Source of the DNA: a virus
DNA: 64,000 nt
Virus record (IMG/VR): IMGVR_UViG_3300046812_000287
Span: 1-64,000 of that record
Direction: 5' to 3' (one strand)
Positions 56,492 through 64,000 of this stretch are shown piece by piece; within the stretch, counting starts at the first letter, position 1, and the number at the start of each line of letters is the position of its first letter. The position numbers were made by a program, and so were the translations under genes. The notes beneath the pieces were generated by a model, which did not search any database, had not been told where the DNA came from, and saw nothing but the letters and a program-made list of their open reading frames with translations.

Positions 56492-57417
56492 GATGTCTTA
56501 CCTGCCCACTGTATGACCCAGATTTCGCCGCGCGCGCCGACGCCGCCGTTGCCTGCTGTCACGCCGTTAACTGTACAGCCTCCGCCTCCTCCGCCGCCGC
56601 CGGGAATGCCCCCGGCCCCGCCGGCCGTCGGGACGGTCGCACTGGAGTCACCGCCCGCACCACCGCCACCCGGATAGCCAAAGCCTGGAGCACCGGCGTT
56701 AGCGCCGTGGGTCTTTACCGGCTGGTCACGACTCTGGCCGCCTGAGCCGCCGCTCCCGTAAGCGGCATTTCCTTTACCGCAGCCCGCTCCACCGCCAGCG
56801 CCGCCGCGAACAGCATTGCCGCCGACCGGGCCGGTCGTGTTGGAAGCCACACCGCCGGCCCCAGAGCCGCCACCGAATAGTCCGGTATTGGCTGTGCCGA
56901 CTGCGCCGAGGCCGCCGATCACGCCGCCGTTGGTGCCCGCCGCGCCCGCGGTTCCGATGACCCCGTTGCCACCTGCGCCGTCTAGTCCCGCACCGCCGCC
57001 GCCACCCGTCGTGCCGTTGGCGACATCGCCGCCGGCCCCGCCGCCACCACCGTATGCTGTGAGCGTGACGCCGTTGATGGTGAAAGTTGTGTTACTGCCA
57101 GAGCCTCCTGCAGTTCCGCCTACGCTTGTCCCTGACGAGCCTGCGCCGCCAGTTACCTGCGCTCCGACCGTATAGGTTTCCGGGCTAGTAAATTGGGACG
57201 CCGCATAAACGCGATCGATCACCATGCCGCCCCCTCCGCCGCCAGCACCGCTCGCCGTCGAGGCCGAGGTATCTGTTGCGCCCCCGCCGCCGGGTCCGCC
57301 CCCGCCGATCAAGATCAGGCGAACATGCGTCGCCCAGGGCTTCTTGGTCCACGATTGCGCCGTCCCGGTCGTGAACTTGTCAACGTAAACATTCTGCTGA
57401 AGATCGAGGACGCTCAT
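56488..57417 (-). CDS. Gly-rich fibre protein 1, 309 residues
   Basis: The N-terminal part (YVDKFTTGTAQSWTKKPWAT-HVRLILIGGGGPGGGG) matches the 'sW.kP.wa..vrv.liGgGGgGGgG' start of phage Gly-rich fibre proteins. The body is an extended Gly-rich polyglycine II-like region (for example VANGTTGGGGGAGLDGAGGN). It ends GAGGIPGGGGGGGGCTVNGV and GEIWVIQWAGK. It is a tandem paralogue of the next gene. It likely forms stiff fibres for receptor binding. Confidence 0.78.
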   Translation of the reverse strand: MSVLDLQQNVYVDKFTTGTAQSWTKKPWATHVRLILIGGGGPGGGGATDTSASTASGAGGGGGGMVIDRVYAASQFTSPETYTVGAQVTGGAGSSGTSVGGTAGGSGSNTTFTINGVTLTAYGGGGGAGGDVANGTTGGGGGAGLDGAGGNGVIGTAGAAGTNGGVIGGLGAVGTANTGLFGGGSGAGGVASNTTGPVGGNAVRGGAGGGAGCGKGNAAYGSGGSGGQSRDQPVKTHGANAGAPGFGYPGGGGAGGDSSATVPTAGGAGGIPGGGGGGGGCTVNGVTAGNGGVGARGEIWVIQWAGKTS

Positions 57418-58316
57418 TCTGTGATAACGATGACAATGCCACCGCCCCCAATTCCACCAGCGCCCGGCGTTCCGCCCGTATTTGTATTTCCTCCGCCGCC
57501 GGCACCGCCGCCTGGAAATCCACCGTTGCCGCCAGCGCCACCTATTGTGGCGCTGGTTCCTCCTCCGCCGCCACCCGAGCCTGCATCACCAAAAGTGCCT
57601 GAAGTGCCGTTGGAGCCAGCCATTCCTGTGGAGGCTGCTGCGCCAACGCCGCCGACAGAATTACCAGGGCCTTGGCCGCCTGCTGCGCCGCCCTGATATG
57701 AAGGCGGAGTGCAACCGCCGCTGCCGCCGCCACCACCGCCGCCGAGGACCGCTTGCCCGCCGGCGAATGCAGTATTGCCGCCGCCCGCACCACCGCCGCC
57801 ACCGCCGACGCCGATATTCGCAGCGCCAACACTTGATCCAGAAATCCCGCCGACAGCGCCGCCGTTTGTCCCGGCCGTTCCACCGCTCGCGCCACCAGCG
57901 CCGCCCGCGCCCGCGAGGCCAGCACCTCCGCCGCCGCTCCCGTGAGAAGCCCCCGATCTATCGCCCGCGCCTCCGCCATAGGCCGTATGGATTGCGACAG
58001 TCGTGCCGCCGAACGTGCTGTTACCGCCTGCGCCGCCAGCTGCCCCAGGGGTGCCGCCTGCGCCCGATGTCCCGCCAGCCCCTACGGAATACGCTTCAGT
58101 CGCTCCTAAGTCGCTCGGCTGGAATACGGCCGACAACCATCCACCACCGCCGCCGCCGCCAGTGCCAAAATTTTGACTACCGCTGGTGCCGCCGCCCCCG
58201 CCACCACCACCCGCTCCGGTGAGAGTGACACGGATGAGCGTAGCCCACGCAGGCTTAGTCCAATTGCCTGAGCCTGTCGTGAAGACCTGGACGTCGGTGA
58301 GGCCGATCTGGGTCAT
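57414..58316 (-). CDS. Gly-rich fibre protein 2, 300 residues
   Basis: It is a paralogue of the gene at 56488, with the same start logic (FTTGSGNWTKPAWATLIRVT-LTGAGGGGGGGG), a Gly-rich body and an end IGGGGIVIVITE. It overlaps its neighbour by four bases. Two copies side by side suggest a duplication and a possible heteromeric fibre. Confidence 0.78.
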   Translation of the reverse strand: MTQIGLTDVQVFTTGSGNWTKPAWATLIRVTLTGAGGGGGGGGTSGSQNFGTGGGGGGGWLSAVFQPSDLGATEAYSVGAGGTSGAGGTPGAAGGAGGNSTFGGTTVAIHTAYGGGAGDRSGASHGSGGGGAGLAGAGGAGGASGGTAGTNGGAVGGISGSSVGAANIGVGGGGGGAGGGNTAFAGGQAVLGGGGGGGSGGCTPPSYQGGAAGGQGPGNSVGGVGAAASTGMAGSNGTSGTFGDAGSGGGGGGTSATIGGAGGNGGFPGGGAGGGGNTNTGGTPGAGGIGGGGIVIVITE

Positions 58317-59917
58317 GCGTGACTGAAGGCTCCGACGACGTGGCTGATGGAGCTTGTCCCAGGCGCAAGGGAGCGGAGCGTCGTCATGCTGTAGCTTCCT
58401 GCCGGAGTGACGGGGCCGTTCGAGTCAAATATAGCCAGCGACCCAAATGACCCAGTGACCCTCAATGTTGAGCCAGCACCAACGCCTGGCGGTGACTGGT
58501 CAACATTGAAACCGGTCTCACACAGCACGACCCAGTCACCGTCAGCGACGGTCGTGACTGACGTCGTCAACGTGCCACTGCCACCAGCGCTGCCGTTCGT
58601 GATACTCGCGTCCGGCTGACCGCTCTGCTTAGCGCCGGAATAGTCTGCGGCGACGGACATGATGCGGTCGCAGGTTCCTGAGGCGGAGATGACGATGTTG
58701 TTCGCTCCCGAGGCAGGGTTAAGAAGCTCAAACATGTACTGCCATCGGTCACCGCCGCCACCACCGTAGTGCTTGCCCACGAGCGACATTGATACGCCAC
58801 CGTAGGTGACGCCAGTTACGATGTCGCTGGTGACGTCTCCCGTGGCATTAACGACCAGCAACCTGTTGCTGCCGCTCCCGCAGACGTAGCTGTAGGTCAT
58901 GCCGCTCGCCGACACAACGTCGCCGCCGTCCGCGGCGCCGACGAACGCGATACTGTCAGAAGATACAGCGAACGGGACCGTCAGGTGCGGCGTCCTCAGG
59001 ATCGTGTTGTCCGCGTCCGAGCTGGCGCTGGCGGCCTTGACGCCTCCCGTCGACGAGGTCGTGATCGGTGAGTACGCGCCGCCGTTCTTGGACGCGTACA
59101 GCTCATATGGCTGTGACTCGGCCGCGTTGACAGAGAAGTCAGATATTGACGCGCGGAACCTAAACGGGACGCTGGGAGGGCTAAACGCCTCTGAGTCCTC
59201 CGCCGCTCCCCATGTCGGTGTCGCGTCCACCGCCCCAGTGTCAGTACGAAATCTTGCATGCTCCTGCTTCAGTGACGGCTGAAGAGGGATGAATGCCGCA
59301 ACGATACCCCACCAAGAACCGGAAGAGGAGCCCTGTGTATAATCAACAGCCTGAGCACCATGAACCCCCTGAATATAGTACTCAGAGTAGCAACCAGCCT
59401 GAATGGCATCAACCCCAGTAAACGGACTGTTGGCAGAGGAAATAACCCCCGTAGCCAGACACGCCCCAAAATACAAATCTCCATTATAGGTAGACGTATA
59501 GCTAGGCGTCGTTATGTTAGTGGAGCCGCCGCCCAGGTCTGTCGCGTCTCCATCAAGAACTCCGCTTGCTGCTGCCCCAGCAACTTCCATTGCCCAGACC
59601 ATAAAGTTATTTGCGAACGCCGACCCTCCTGTAATTGAGATCGTAATTGTCTTAGATGCGTTAGATGGGGCATTTGGAAGATAGAAAACCCCCACCTCTT
59701 TATTCGTAGACACGTACGGCGTTTTAGAAGTTGGTGAATAAGCGTTACTATTCGCGTCCACGCAGGTAGCGCCACTAATGCCAATGGCTTGAACAGTATA
59801 CCCGACGACAACGAGACTTCCAGGCGTTGGATTATTCGGCAGGACAACAAACTGAGTGGCGCTAGTGCTACCGTTGACTGCCGACGCCGTTTGACCGCTG
59901 ACTAGCGCGATGGACAT
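58313..59917 (-). CDS. Adhesin/fibre protein with two related domains, 534 residues
   Basis: The protein contains two similar Ser/Thr/Gly-rich beta domains. One has FVVLPNNPTPGSLVVVGYTV, VGVFYLPNAPSNASKTITIS and WAMEVAGAAASGVLDGDATD. The other has GVTYGGVSMSLVGKHYGGG, WQYMFELLNPASGANNIVIS and SVAADYSGAKQSGQPDASIT. A linker with YELYASKNGGAYSPITTS lies between them. Such domains occur in phage side fibres. No enzymatic motif is visible. Confidence 0.62.
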   Translation of the reverse strand: MSIALVSGQTASAVNGSTSATQFVVLPNNPTPGSLVVVGYTVQAIGISGATCVDANSNAYSPTSKTPYVSTNKEVGVFYLPNAPSNASKTITISITGGSAFANNFMVWAMEVAGAAASGVLDGDATDLGGGSTNITTPSYTSTYNGDLYFGACLATGVISSANSPFTGVDAIQAGCYSEYYIQGVHGAQAVDYTQGSSSGSWWGIVAAFIPLQPSLKQEHARFRTDTGAVDATPTWGAAEDSEAFSPPSVPFRFRASISDFSVNAAESQPYELYASKNGGAYSPITTSSTGGVKAASASSDADNTILRTPHLTVPFAVSSDSIAFVGAADGGDVVSASGMTYSYVCGSGSNRLLVVNATGDVTSDIVTGVTYGGVSMSLVGKHYGGGGGDRWQYMFELLNPASGANNIVISASGTCDRIMSVAADYSGAKQSGQPDASITNGSAGGSGTLTTSVTTVADGDWVVLCETGFNVDQSPPGVGAGSTLRVTGSFGSLAIFDSNGPVTPAGSYSMTTLRSLAPGTSSISHVVGAFSHA

Positions 59918-60367
59918 TTACGAGATGGTGGCTATGAAAGCGGTCAGGGCGCTCTGCAACCCGGCAGTCTCCACGGAGGTGAAAGTGCGTGGCGTCCGTG
60001 AGCCGTCTGCGTTCAGCGTGAAGCCCTGTATGTACCCCACGCTAGTGGGGAAGTTCGCCACCACCCAGTCTATGCACGCTTTCGCGGCCGCGACGCAGGC
60101 GGTTACGTCAGATGTGAGCGTGCCGTTGTACCCCTGCGCTGTGGCGTAGGTGTCGAGCCCGGTGACGACCTTCCACGTGTTCACGGCGGCTATGAACCCA
60201 CTAGTCGCGTCCAAGAGGTTGAACACCCACAGCGTGTTGACGCTGCCGCCCTGCAGCGTGGACAGGTAGCCCTGCGCTCCGTTCTTCGCCCCCTGCGCCA
60301 TGAGGCGTATCTGGGTGAACGCCTCGCTCGGAGCAAGGCCGGTGCCGCCCGCGGTGTGCAGCGTCAT
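59918..60367 (-). CDS. Structural protein, 149 residues
   Basis: It is mostly helical with Ala/Thr-rich stretches (TQIRLMAQGAKNGAQGYLST, and ACVAAAKACIDWVVANFPTS). It ends in a short strand and helix (GYIQGFTLNADGSRTPRTFT, then SALTAFIAT). No family is recognised. Its position between the capsid-adjacent genes and fibres suggests a minor virion protein. Confidence 0.55.
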   Translation of the reverse strand: MTLHTAGGTGLAPSEAFTQIRLMAQGAKNGAQGYLSTLQGGSVNTLWVFNLLDATSGFIAAVNTWKVVTGLDTYATAQGYNGTLTSDVTACVAAAKACIDWVVANFPTSVGYIQGFTLNADGSRTPRTFTSVETAGLQSALTAFIATIS

Positions 60368-60531
60368 GTTTTTGCCTTCACGCCCATGCTCGCCGTCGGC
60401 GGGGAGAGCGTCGTGTTCTGCCCCTTCGGGCGGACGCGGACGCGCGGTGCGTCCGCCTTGAGCTGCAGGATGATGGCCTCGTGCGCGACATCGCGTGACT
60501 TGCCGCCAACCTTATCCTCTTTGTCTGCCAT
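60364..60531 (-). CDS. Small basic virion-region protein, 55 residues
   Basis: The ATG at 60531 lies five bases after the previous stop, and the stop overlaps the next start. It reads MADKEDKVGGKSRDVAHEAI, then ILQLKADAPRVRVRPKGQNT and a short tail. The composition is basic and extended. It is too short for a family call. Confidence 0.5.
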   Translation of the reverse strand: MADKEDKVGGKSRDVAHEAIILQLKADAPRVRVRPKGQNTTLSPPTASMGVKAKT

Positions 60532-60536
60532 GATCG

Positions 60537-60989
60537 TCACGCCAGGTTGAAGATGCCGGTCGCGGCCGGCGTGATCGTCAGCGTGTTGTTGATCGTCAGG
60601 TTGAACTGCGAGGTCGACAGCTGGCTGAAGCACACCAACTTGCGCGCGATGGCGGAGGCGCCTGAGGCCCAGATCACCGCGAACTTGATGTTGGAGATGG
60701 TGCCGCCGGTGCCGGTCCACACCAGCGCCGCCGCGTTGAAGCGGTACTGGCCCGCCGACGCGCCGGCCGTCCATGTCTTCGACGCGAGCGCCTTGCCCGA
60801 CGACGAGTAGCCGTTCGCCTCAGCCACCTCGTTGGTTACTGACGAGATGATCGACAGGGTCGTGGTAGCGGCGTTCGACGCCGACGTGTGAAGCTGCATC
60901 CGGAAGTTGCCGCTCCCAAGGTTGACCGGGAAGGCCTGCCCGAGGTTGCGCTTGAACTTGTTATAGAATGTCCACGCTCCAACAGCCAT
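60537..60989 (-). CDS. Conserved structural protein, 150 residues
   Basis: The start MAVGAWTFYNKFKRNLGQAF, then PVNLGSGNFRMQLHTSASNA, is the pattern of a widespread phage virion protein that opens with '..lyn.fk..lg...'. The later YRFNAAALVWTGTGGTISNI and KFAVIWASGASAIARKLVCF fit its beta-rich body. A decoration or connector role is likely. Confidence 0.6.
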   Translation of the reverse strand: MAVGAWTFYNKFKRNLGQAFPVNLGSGNFRMQLHTSASNAATTTLSIISSVTNEVAEANGYSSSGKALASKTWTAGASAGQYRFNAAALVWTGTGGTISNIKFAVIWASGASAIARKLVCFSQLSTSQFNLTINNTLTITPAATGIFNLA

Positions 60990-60990
60990 A

Positions 60991-61986
60991 TCAATTCTCC
61001 TTTGGTCTCTCCATCTCGGCGCCCGAGCGGATCATGGTGGCAATCAAGCCCGGACCGTGCACGTTCAGCTGGAACATGTCACCACGGTCCTTGACCAGCT
61101 GCATGAAGTCTTCTGCCTGCTTCGCCTGCCACACCGAGCAGGTAAATCGCTGAGCCAGGTCGTCGCGCCCCTCCGGGCGCACCCACACCGGTATCGTCTT
61201 CTCACCGTCGTTCTCCGGCTGAGAGTAGCCGTGGTGCTCGCCGTCAAGGACACACGAGTCCAGCCCGAATATCTCGAACGAGGTGAACCCGAGCATCCGC
61301 ATCAGGGAGATAGCGCGCAGCGACACCGTGGTACCGAGCGTGATTGGGTAGTAGTGGCGCGGACCGGCCTCCGGCGCGTCCTCCGGGTCGGTCGAGCGCC
61401 GCGACTTGGTGAAGTAGTAGTCGTCCAGTATCTCAAGCTCCTTGTCACCGGCGCTGAGCGCGTGCCATATCGTGGTCTGCCTACCCTGGCAGAGCTCAAA
61501 GGCGCGCGGGTGGCACTGCGACGACAGGAGGTAGTGGCACTGGTCGACCGGCTTCTCGATGAACCGAGCGTTGAACTCGCGCGCGTCCATCATCACCATC
61601 GCGGAAGGCCGGATGTTGCGGTCGACGCACCACTGGTAGGCGCCGTTGACGGCCACCACCTTCCCGCCGGCCCACACGGCCTTGATAAGGTCCGCCTGGA
61701 CCTCCGGGATGTTGATGGACGGACCGCCGCACACGACCACGGCCGTCTGCTCGTTAGGCTGGTACGGCATCGCCTGCGGCAGGCCGCGCCGAATGTTGGC
61801 CTCGATCTGGCGCAGCAGCGTCTCGTCGTCGACGTTTACGCGGCAGTGCGGCGAGAACTCAATCTCGCGGACCTTGTTCGGGTCCAATTTAGGAGCGCCA
61901 CCTGACACGAGACACGGACCGGACTGGTCAGATTTCAACTTTGGGCTGCCTAGATACTCATATGCCAAGAGCATTTCACTGATCAT
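60991..61986 (-). CDS. DUF115 / MptE-like protein, 331 residues
   Basis: The sequence QTAVVVCGGPSINIPEVQAD, GGKVVAVNGAYQWCVDRNIR, PSAMVMMDAREFNARFIEKP and LGTTVSLRAISLMRMLGFTS matches DUF115, a Rossmann-type fold. The family includes Maf flagellin glycosyltransferase partners and pterin diphosphokinase-like enzymes. GLDSCVLDGEHHGYSQPEND is a conserved family end. It sits with methyltransferase genes near the capsid gene, so it may modify a virion component. Confidence 0.72.
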   Translation of the reverse strand: MISEMLLAYEYLGSPKLKSDQSGPCLVSGGAPKLDPNKVREIEFSPHCRVNVDDETLLRQIEANIRRGLPQAMPYQPNEQTAVVVCGGPSINIPEVQADLIKAVWAGGKVVAVNGAYQWCVDRNIRPSAMVMMDAREFNARFIEKPVDQCHYLLSSQCHPRAFELCQGRQTTIWHALSAGDKELEILDDYYFTKSRRSTDPEDAPEAGPRHYYPITLGTTVSLRAISLMRMLGFTSFEIFGLDSCVLDGEHHGYSQPENDGEKTIPVWVRPEGRDDLAQRFTCSVWQAKQAEDFMQLVKDRGDMFQLNVHGPGLIATMIRSGAEMERPKEN

Positions 61987-62177
61987 CGCTGCACCACGTA
62001 GAGTCCGTCACCGCACAGGTCGCGAGCGTCGACGACCTTCCCAACTGACGCCAGGCGGACCAGCCACCAGTCGTAGGGTCGTACCGTGAGGTGCAGCGGC
62101 TCGCCTATCATCTTCCCGAACTCGTCGGGACGAAGCGCGACCTGCAGCCACGCTGTTCGGCACGAGCTGAGGATGTT
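61983..62177. repeat. 195-bp direct repeat, copy 1
   Basis: The 195 bases 61983-62177 appear identical to 62257-62451, offset by 274 bases, by visual comparison. Copy 1 encodes the end fragment. Confidence 0.93.
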
Positions 62178-62180
62178 CAT
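61983..62180 (-). pseudogene. Duplicated C-terminal fragment of the methyltransferase, 65 residues
   Basis: The frame from the ATG at 62180 to 61983 encodes NILSSCRTAWLQVALRPDEF-GKMIGEPLHLTVRPYDWWLV and more. It is identical to the end of the methyltransferase at 62257-62841. It lacks the SAM-binding part. Start and stop overlap the neighbours (TCATGA and GATGA), so it may still be translated as a stand-alone domain rather than being dead. Confidence 0.7.
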
Positions 62181-62260
62181 GAGCAAATCAACCACGTCAA
62201 GACGAAGCCAAGCGAAAAGGCAGCCATTACCGCAAGCGAAAACAGCTTGAGCTCACTCAT
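62177..62260 (-). CDS. Tiny membrane protein, 27 residues, between the two repeat copies
   Basis: The ATG overlaps the methyltransferase stop, and the TGA overlaps the fragment start. The product is a single hydrophobic helix (MSELKLFSLAVMAAFSLGFV and LTWLICS). It fills the gap between the duplicated segments. Coupling suggests translation, but its size leaves doubt. Confidence 0.45.
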   Translation of the reverse strand: MSELKLFSLAVMAAFSLGFVLTWLICS

Positions 62261-62451
62261 CGCTGCACCACGTAGAGTCCGTCACCGCACAGGTCGCGAG
62301 CGTCGACGACCTTCCCAACTGACGCCAGGCGGACCAGCCACCAGTCGTAGGGTCGTACCGTGAGGTGCAGCGGCTCGCCTATCATCTTCCCGAACTCGTC
62401 GGGACGAAGCGCGACCTGCAGCCACGCTGTTCGGCACGAGCTGAGGATGTT
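62257..62451. repeat. 195-bp direct repeat, copy 2
   Basis: This copy is the natural 3' end of the methyltransferase gene. It is the likely parent of copy 1. Confidence 0.93.
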
Positions 62452-62841
62452 GTCGACGCAGAGCATGACGTACTCGGTCGTGACGTGCTCAAGCACGTCG
62501 CAGCAGAAGCCGTAGTCCCACCTGTTCCGCTTGCGCAGCGGCCAGGAGCGGTCCCACAGCGGGGCCTCGATGAACCTATCTCGGTCCACGTCCGGGTCGA
62601 GGCCGGCGGCCGTCAGGTCCATCCAGTGGACCGCGAAGCCTCGGCGCTCGAACTCCAGGCCCGCGACCCCGGCGCCGCAGCCGATGTCGACGAGCGACAG
62701 CCCGTCGAGCGGCGGCGGGTTCATGACCCGCATGAAGCGCTCGACGTTGACCAGCCCAGGGGAGTGCCGCTTGTACTCCGGGATGGCCCATATCTCCTCG
62801 TACTTGGCCCGTTCCTGGGCCGCGCCGTCTACTACGAACAT
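62257..62841 (-). CDS. Class I SAM methyltransferase, 194 residues
   Basis: It contains LSLVDIGCGAGVAGLEFERR (SAM site), WMDLTAAGLDPDVDRDRF and DYGFCCDVLEHVTTEYVMLC, characteristic of type 11/12 methyltransferases. The C-terminal 64 residues are duplicated downstream. It lies between capsid-adjacent genes and DUF115, suggesting a shared substrate. Confidence 0.82.
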   Translation of the reverse strand: MFVVDGAAQERAKYEEIWAIPEYKRHSPGLVNVERFMRVMNPPPLDGLSLVDIGCGAGVAGLEFERRGFAVHWMDLTAAGLDPDVDRDRFIEAPLWDRSWPLRKRNRWDYGFCCDVLEHVTTEYVMLCVDNILSSCRTAWLQVALRPDEFGKMIGEPLHLTVRPYDWWLVRLASVGKVVDARDLCGDGLYVVQR

Positions 62842-62843
62842 TA

Positions 62844-63173
62844 TCAGCGACGCTGCGGCTTGCCGGGGACGGCGACGGTCGCCTGGTCCTCGCGCGAGTT
62901 AACGTCGAAGGGCTTCTGCGAAGCAGCAGGCGTGACGACGAGGTCGTCATGGTCAGCCATCAGCTTCTTCGCAACGTGGTCGGCTATCTCCACGTTCTCC
63001 AGCGTCTCGCCGGGGTTGACGGCGACCTGCTTACCGCCGCTGACGGAGAGGCAGTCGAAGAACACGCGGCGTATCTTCAGCGGGTTCTTGACGTTGTATC
63101 GACTGGCGGCGGGTCTCTGCCAGTTCTTGACTCGTAGTTCCTCTGGCGACTCACCTTGGTTCAGGTCAGGCAT
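62844..63173 (-). CDS. Small protein downstream of the capsid gene, 109 residues
   Basis: The ATG at 63173 follows GAGGAGGATATT, a strong site. It reads LRVKNWQRPAASRYNVKNPL, then KIRRVFFDCLSVSGGKQVAV and NPGETLENVEIADHVAKKLM. The layout resembles small phage head-region proteins of unknown role. It may be a decoration or head-associated protein. Confidence 0.6.
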   Translation of the reverse strand: MPDLNQGESPEELRVKNWQRPAASRYNVKNPLKIRRVFFDCLSVSGGKQVAVNPGETLENVEIADHVAKKLMADHDDLVVTPAASQKPFDVNSREDQATVAVPGKPQRR

Positions 63174-63287
63174 AATATCCTCCTCTTGTTTGAAAGTTAC
63201 GCGGACCGGGCTGTGGGCCAGGGGGGATGGTGGGCCCGGTCCGCGCACTCATCCCCGGCAGGCATGGCCCTGCCGAGGTAGCTCGCG
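63174..63287 (-). terminator. Two hairpins after the capsid gene
   Basis: The gap holds a perfect 12-base inverted repeat (CGCGGACCGGGC at 63200-63211 and GCCCGGTCCGCG at 63234-63245). It also holds a second hairpin CGGCAGG-CATGGC-CCTGCCG (63256-63275). There is no T-tract. They may weaken transcription beyond the capsid gene or stabilise its mRNA. This is one of the few real gaps in the late chain. Confidence 0.6.
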
Positions 63288-64000
63288 CTAGACGATGCCG
63301 TCGACGTAGGCGAACGCGCCCGGGCGCCGGACCTCGACGCCGCCGGTGCGGAAGATGCCGGGGATGTCAAAGGTGATGGGGCCGGTCTGCCAGACGGGCA
63401 GGAAGCGGTGCACCATCGGGATGTGGAGCTTCACCACGCGCGGGTCGCGACGATACGCGACCATTCGACCGACGCCAAGCTTGCCGGCGGTGTCGAGGCC
63501 GATGATGCCGCGGATCATGAGCGGCGCACCGGTGGTGTGGGTGTAGAGGTTGTACTTAGCCAGGTAGTCGAGAGCGTTCCCGAAGGTGTTGGGCACGCGG
63601 GTGTTGGCCAGCAGCTCCATCGCCGTGATGGGCAGCAGGACGGTGTCCGCCATCTCCACTGTGAGCGACCCGGAGTACACGTTCGTCAGCGCACTCTGGA
63701 CGTCGCGGATGATCTGGTCGGCCGTCTTGTTCGACCACAGCGCTGAGGTGCCGGAGCCGTCCGCGACGGCGTCAGTTCGCGTCACGTTCGCGTTGTTCAA
63801 CAGGCCGGTGATGCCCTTGCTGGTCGAGCCGAGGCGCGCGAGGCGGTCCATGAACTCCTCGTAGGACCGGCGCGAGGCCTCGGCCTTCTCGCTGGAGAGG
63901 TTGAGGCCGGGGATCATCATCGCCTGCCCCAGCTCCTCCAGCGTGTAGCGATAGCCAATGCCAGCCATCTCGATGCCCTGCTCGAACTTCTGGCGGTTGA
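63288..64000 (-). CDS. Major capsid protein, DUF2184 type (N-terminus cut by window edge)
   Basis: The frame is open to the right edge and ends at 63288. It includes ITGLLNNANVTRTDAVADGS, TALWSNKT-like text (SALWSNKTADQIIRDVQSAL), ADTVLLPITAMELLANTRVP, MVAYRRDPRVVKLHIPMVHR and the end TGGVEVRRPGAFAYVDGI. These match the DUF2184 capsid family. The upstream codons (NRQKFEQGIEMAGIGY) show the gene begins outside. It forms the icosahedral shell. Confidence 0.85.
   Translation of the reverse strand, partial: NRQKFEQGIEMAGIGYRYTLEELGQAMMIPGLNLSSEKAEASRRSYEEFMDRLARLGSTSKGITGLLNNANVTRTDAVADGSGTSALWSNKTADQIIRDVQSALTNVYSGSLTVEMADTVLLPITAMELLANTRVPNTFGNALDYLAKYNLYTHTTGAPLMIRGIIGLDTAGKLGVGRMVAYRRDPRVVKLHIPMVHRFLPVWQTGPITFDIPGIFRTGGVEVRRPGAFAYVDGIV

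Noticed and set aside
57482-58222. Plus-strand Arg/His-rich frame of 246 residues
   Set aside because: It is the antisense reading of a Gly-rich repeat gene and has no domain.
61057-61905. Plus-strand open frame of 282 residues
   Set aside because: It is antisense to the DUF115 gene and shows no recognisable domain.
1-64000. tRNA genes, integrase, repressor or attachment site
   Set aside because: No cloverleaf, tyrosine/serine recombinase motif or repressor-operator layout was recognised by reading; absence cannot be proven without a search and the genome continues outside the window.

Overview
This window is part of the genome of a tailed, non-contractile (siphovirus-like) double-stranded DNA phage. 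The evidence is a small and large terminase pair, a DUF1073-type portal, a DUF2184-type major capsid protein, a lambda-style tail chaperone with a probable -1 frameshift, a 942-residue tape measure protein, fibres and a lysis region. The DNA is GC-rich (apparently about 60%). A GcrA-like protein, a family known from Alphaproteobacteria, points to an alphaproteobacterial host; this is an inference. No integrase, repressor, tRNA or CRISPR array was recognised, so a virulent lifestyle is likely but not proven. Both window ends cut genes: a beta-helix spike on the left and the capsid protein on the right. The genome is therefore larger than 64 kb, and the remaining head genes probably lie outside the window.

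Layout. (1) 1-10450, minus strand: a primase-helicase, a NusG/RfaH-like factor, terS, terL, a helix-turn-helix protein, two tiny membrane proteins, the portal, and small proteins that share domains with the spike. (2) 10451-10595: a divergent AT-rich control region. (3) 10596-29012, plus strand: the early region. It holds replication-associated proteins, two gaps with nested inverted repeats, and a nucleotide/redox cassette (FAD enzyme, ThyX, HAD phosphatase, SDR, VOC protein, DUF6378). An HNH endonuclease, a DnaQ exonuclease with a C-family DNA polymerase, a VRR-NUC nuclease, a UvrD-like helicase, many small overlapping genes, a SNF2-like ATPase, a GcrA-like protein and a secreted Gly-rich protein follow. 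(4) 64000-28948, minus strand: one nearly gapless late gene chain. It runs capsid, methyltransferases and a DUF115 protein, adhesins and Gly-rich fibres, head-tail connectors, tail tube and chaperone, tape measure, tail hub, and receptor-binding candidates. It then continues through an 8-kb sugar/methyl/radical-SAM cassette, cell-wall hydrolases, and a run of about ten small membrane proteins.

How it fits together. Most neighbouring genes overlap by ATGA, TGATG or similar junctions, so translation is probably coupled over long stretches. The NusG-like protein, encoded just before the terminases, is well placed to keep RNA polymerase processive over the very long late transcripts, as RfaH does for long bacterial operons. 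The sugar and methyl enzymes sit inside the late chain, between the receptor-binding genes and the lysis genes. This suggests they modify virion proteins or the host envelope late in infection. The early cassette around an atypical ThyX could supply thymidylate or make a modified base.
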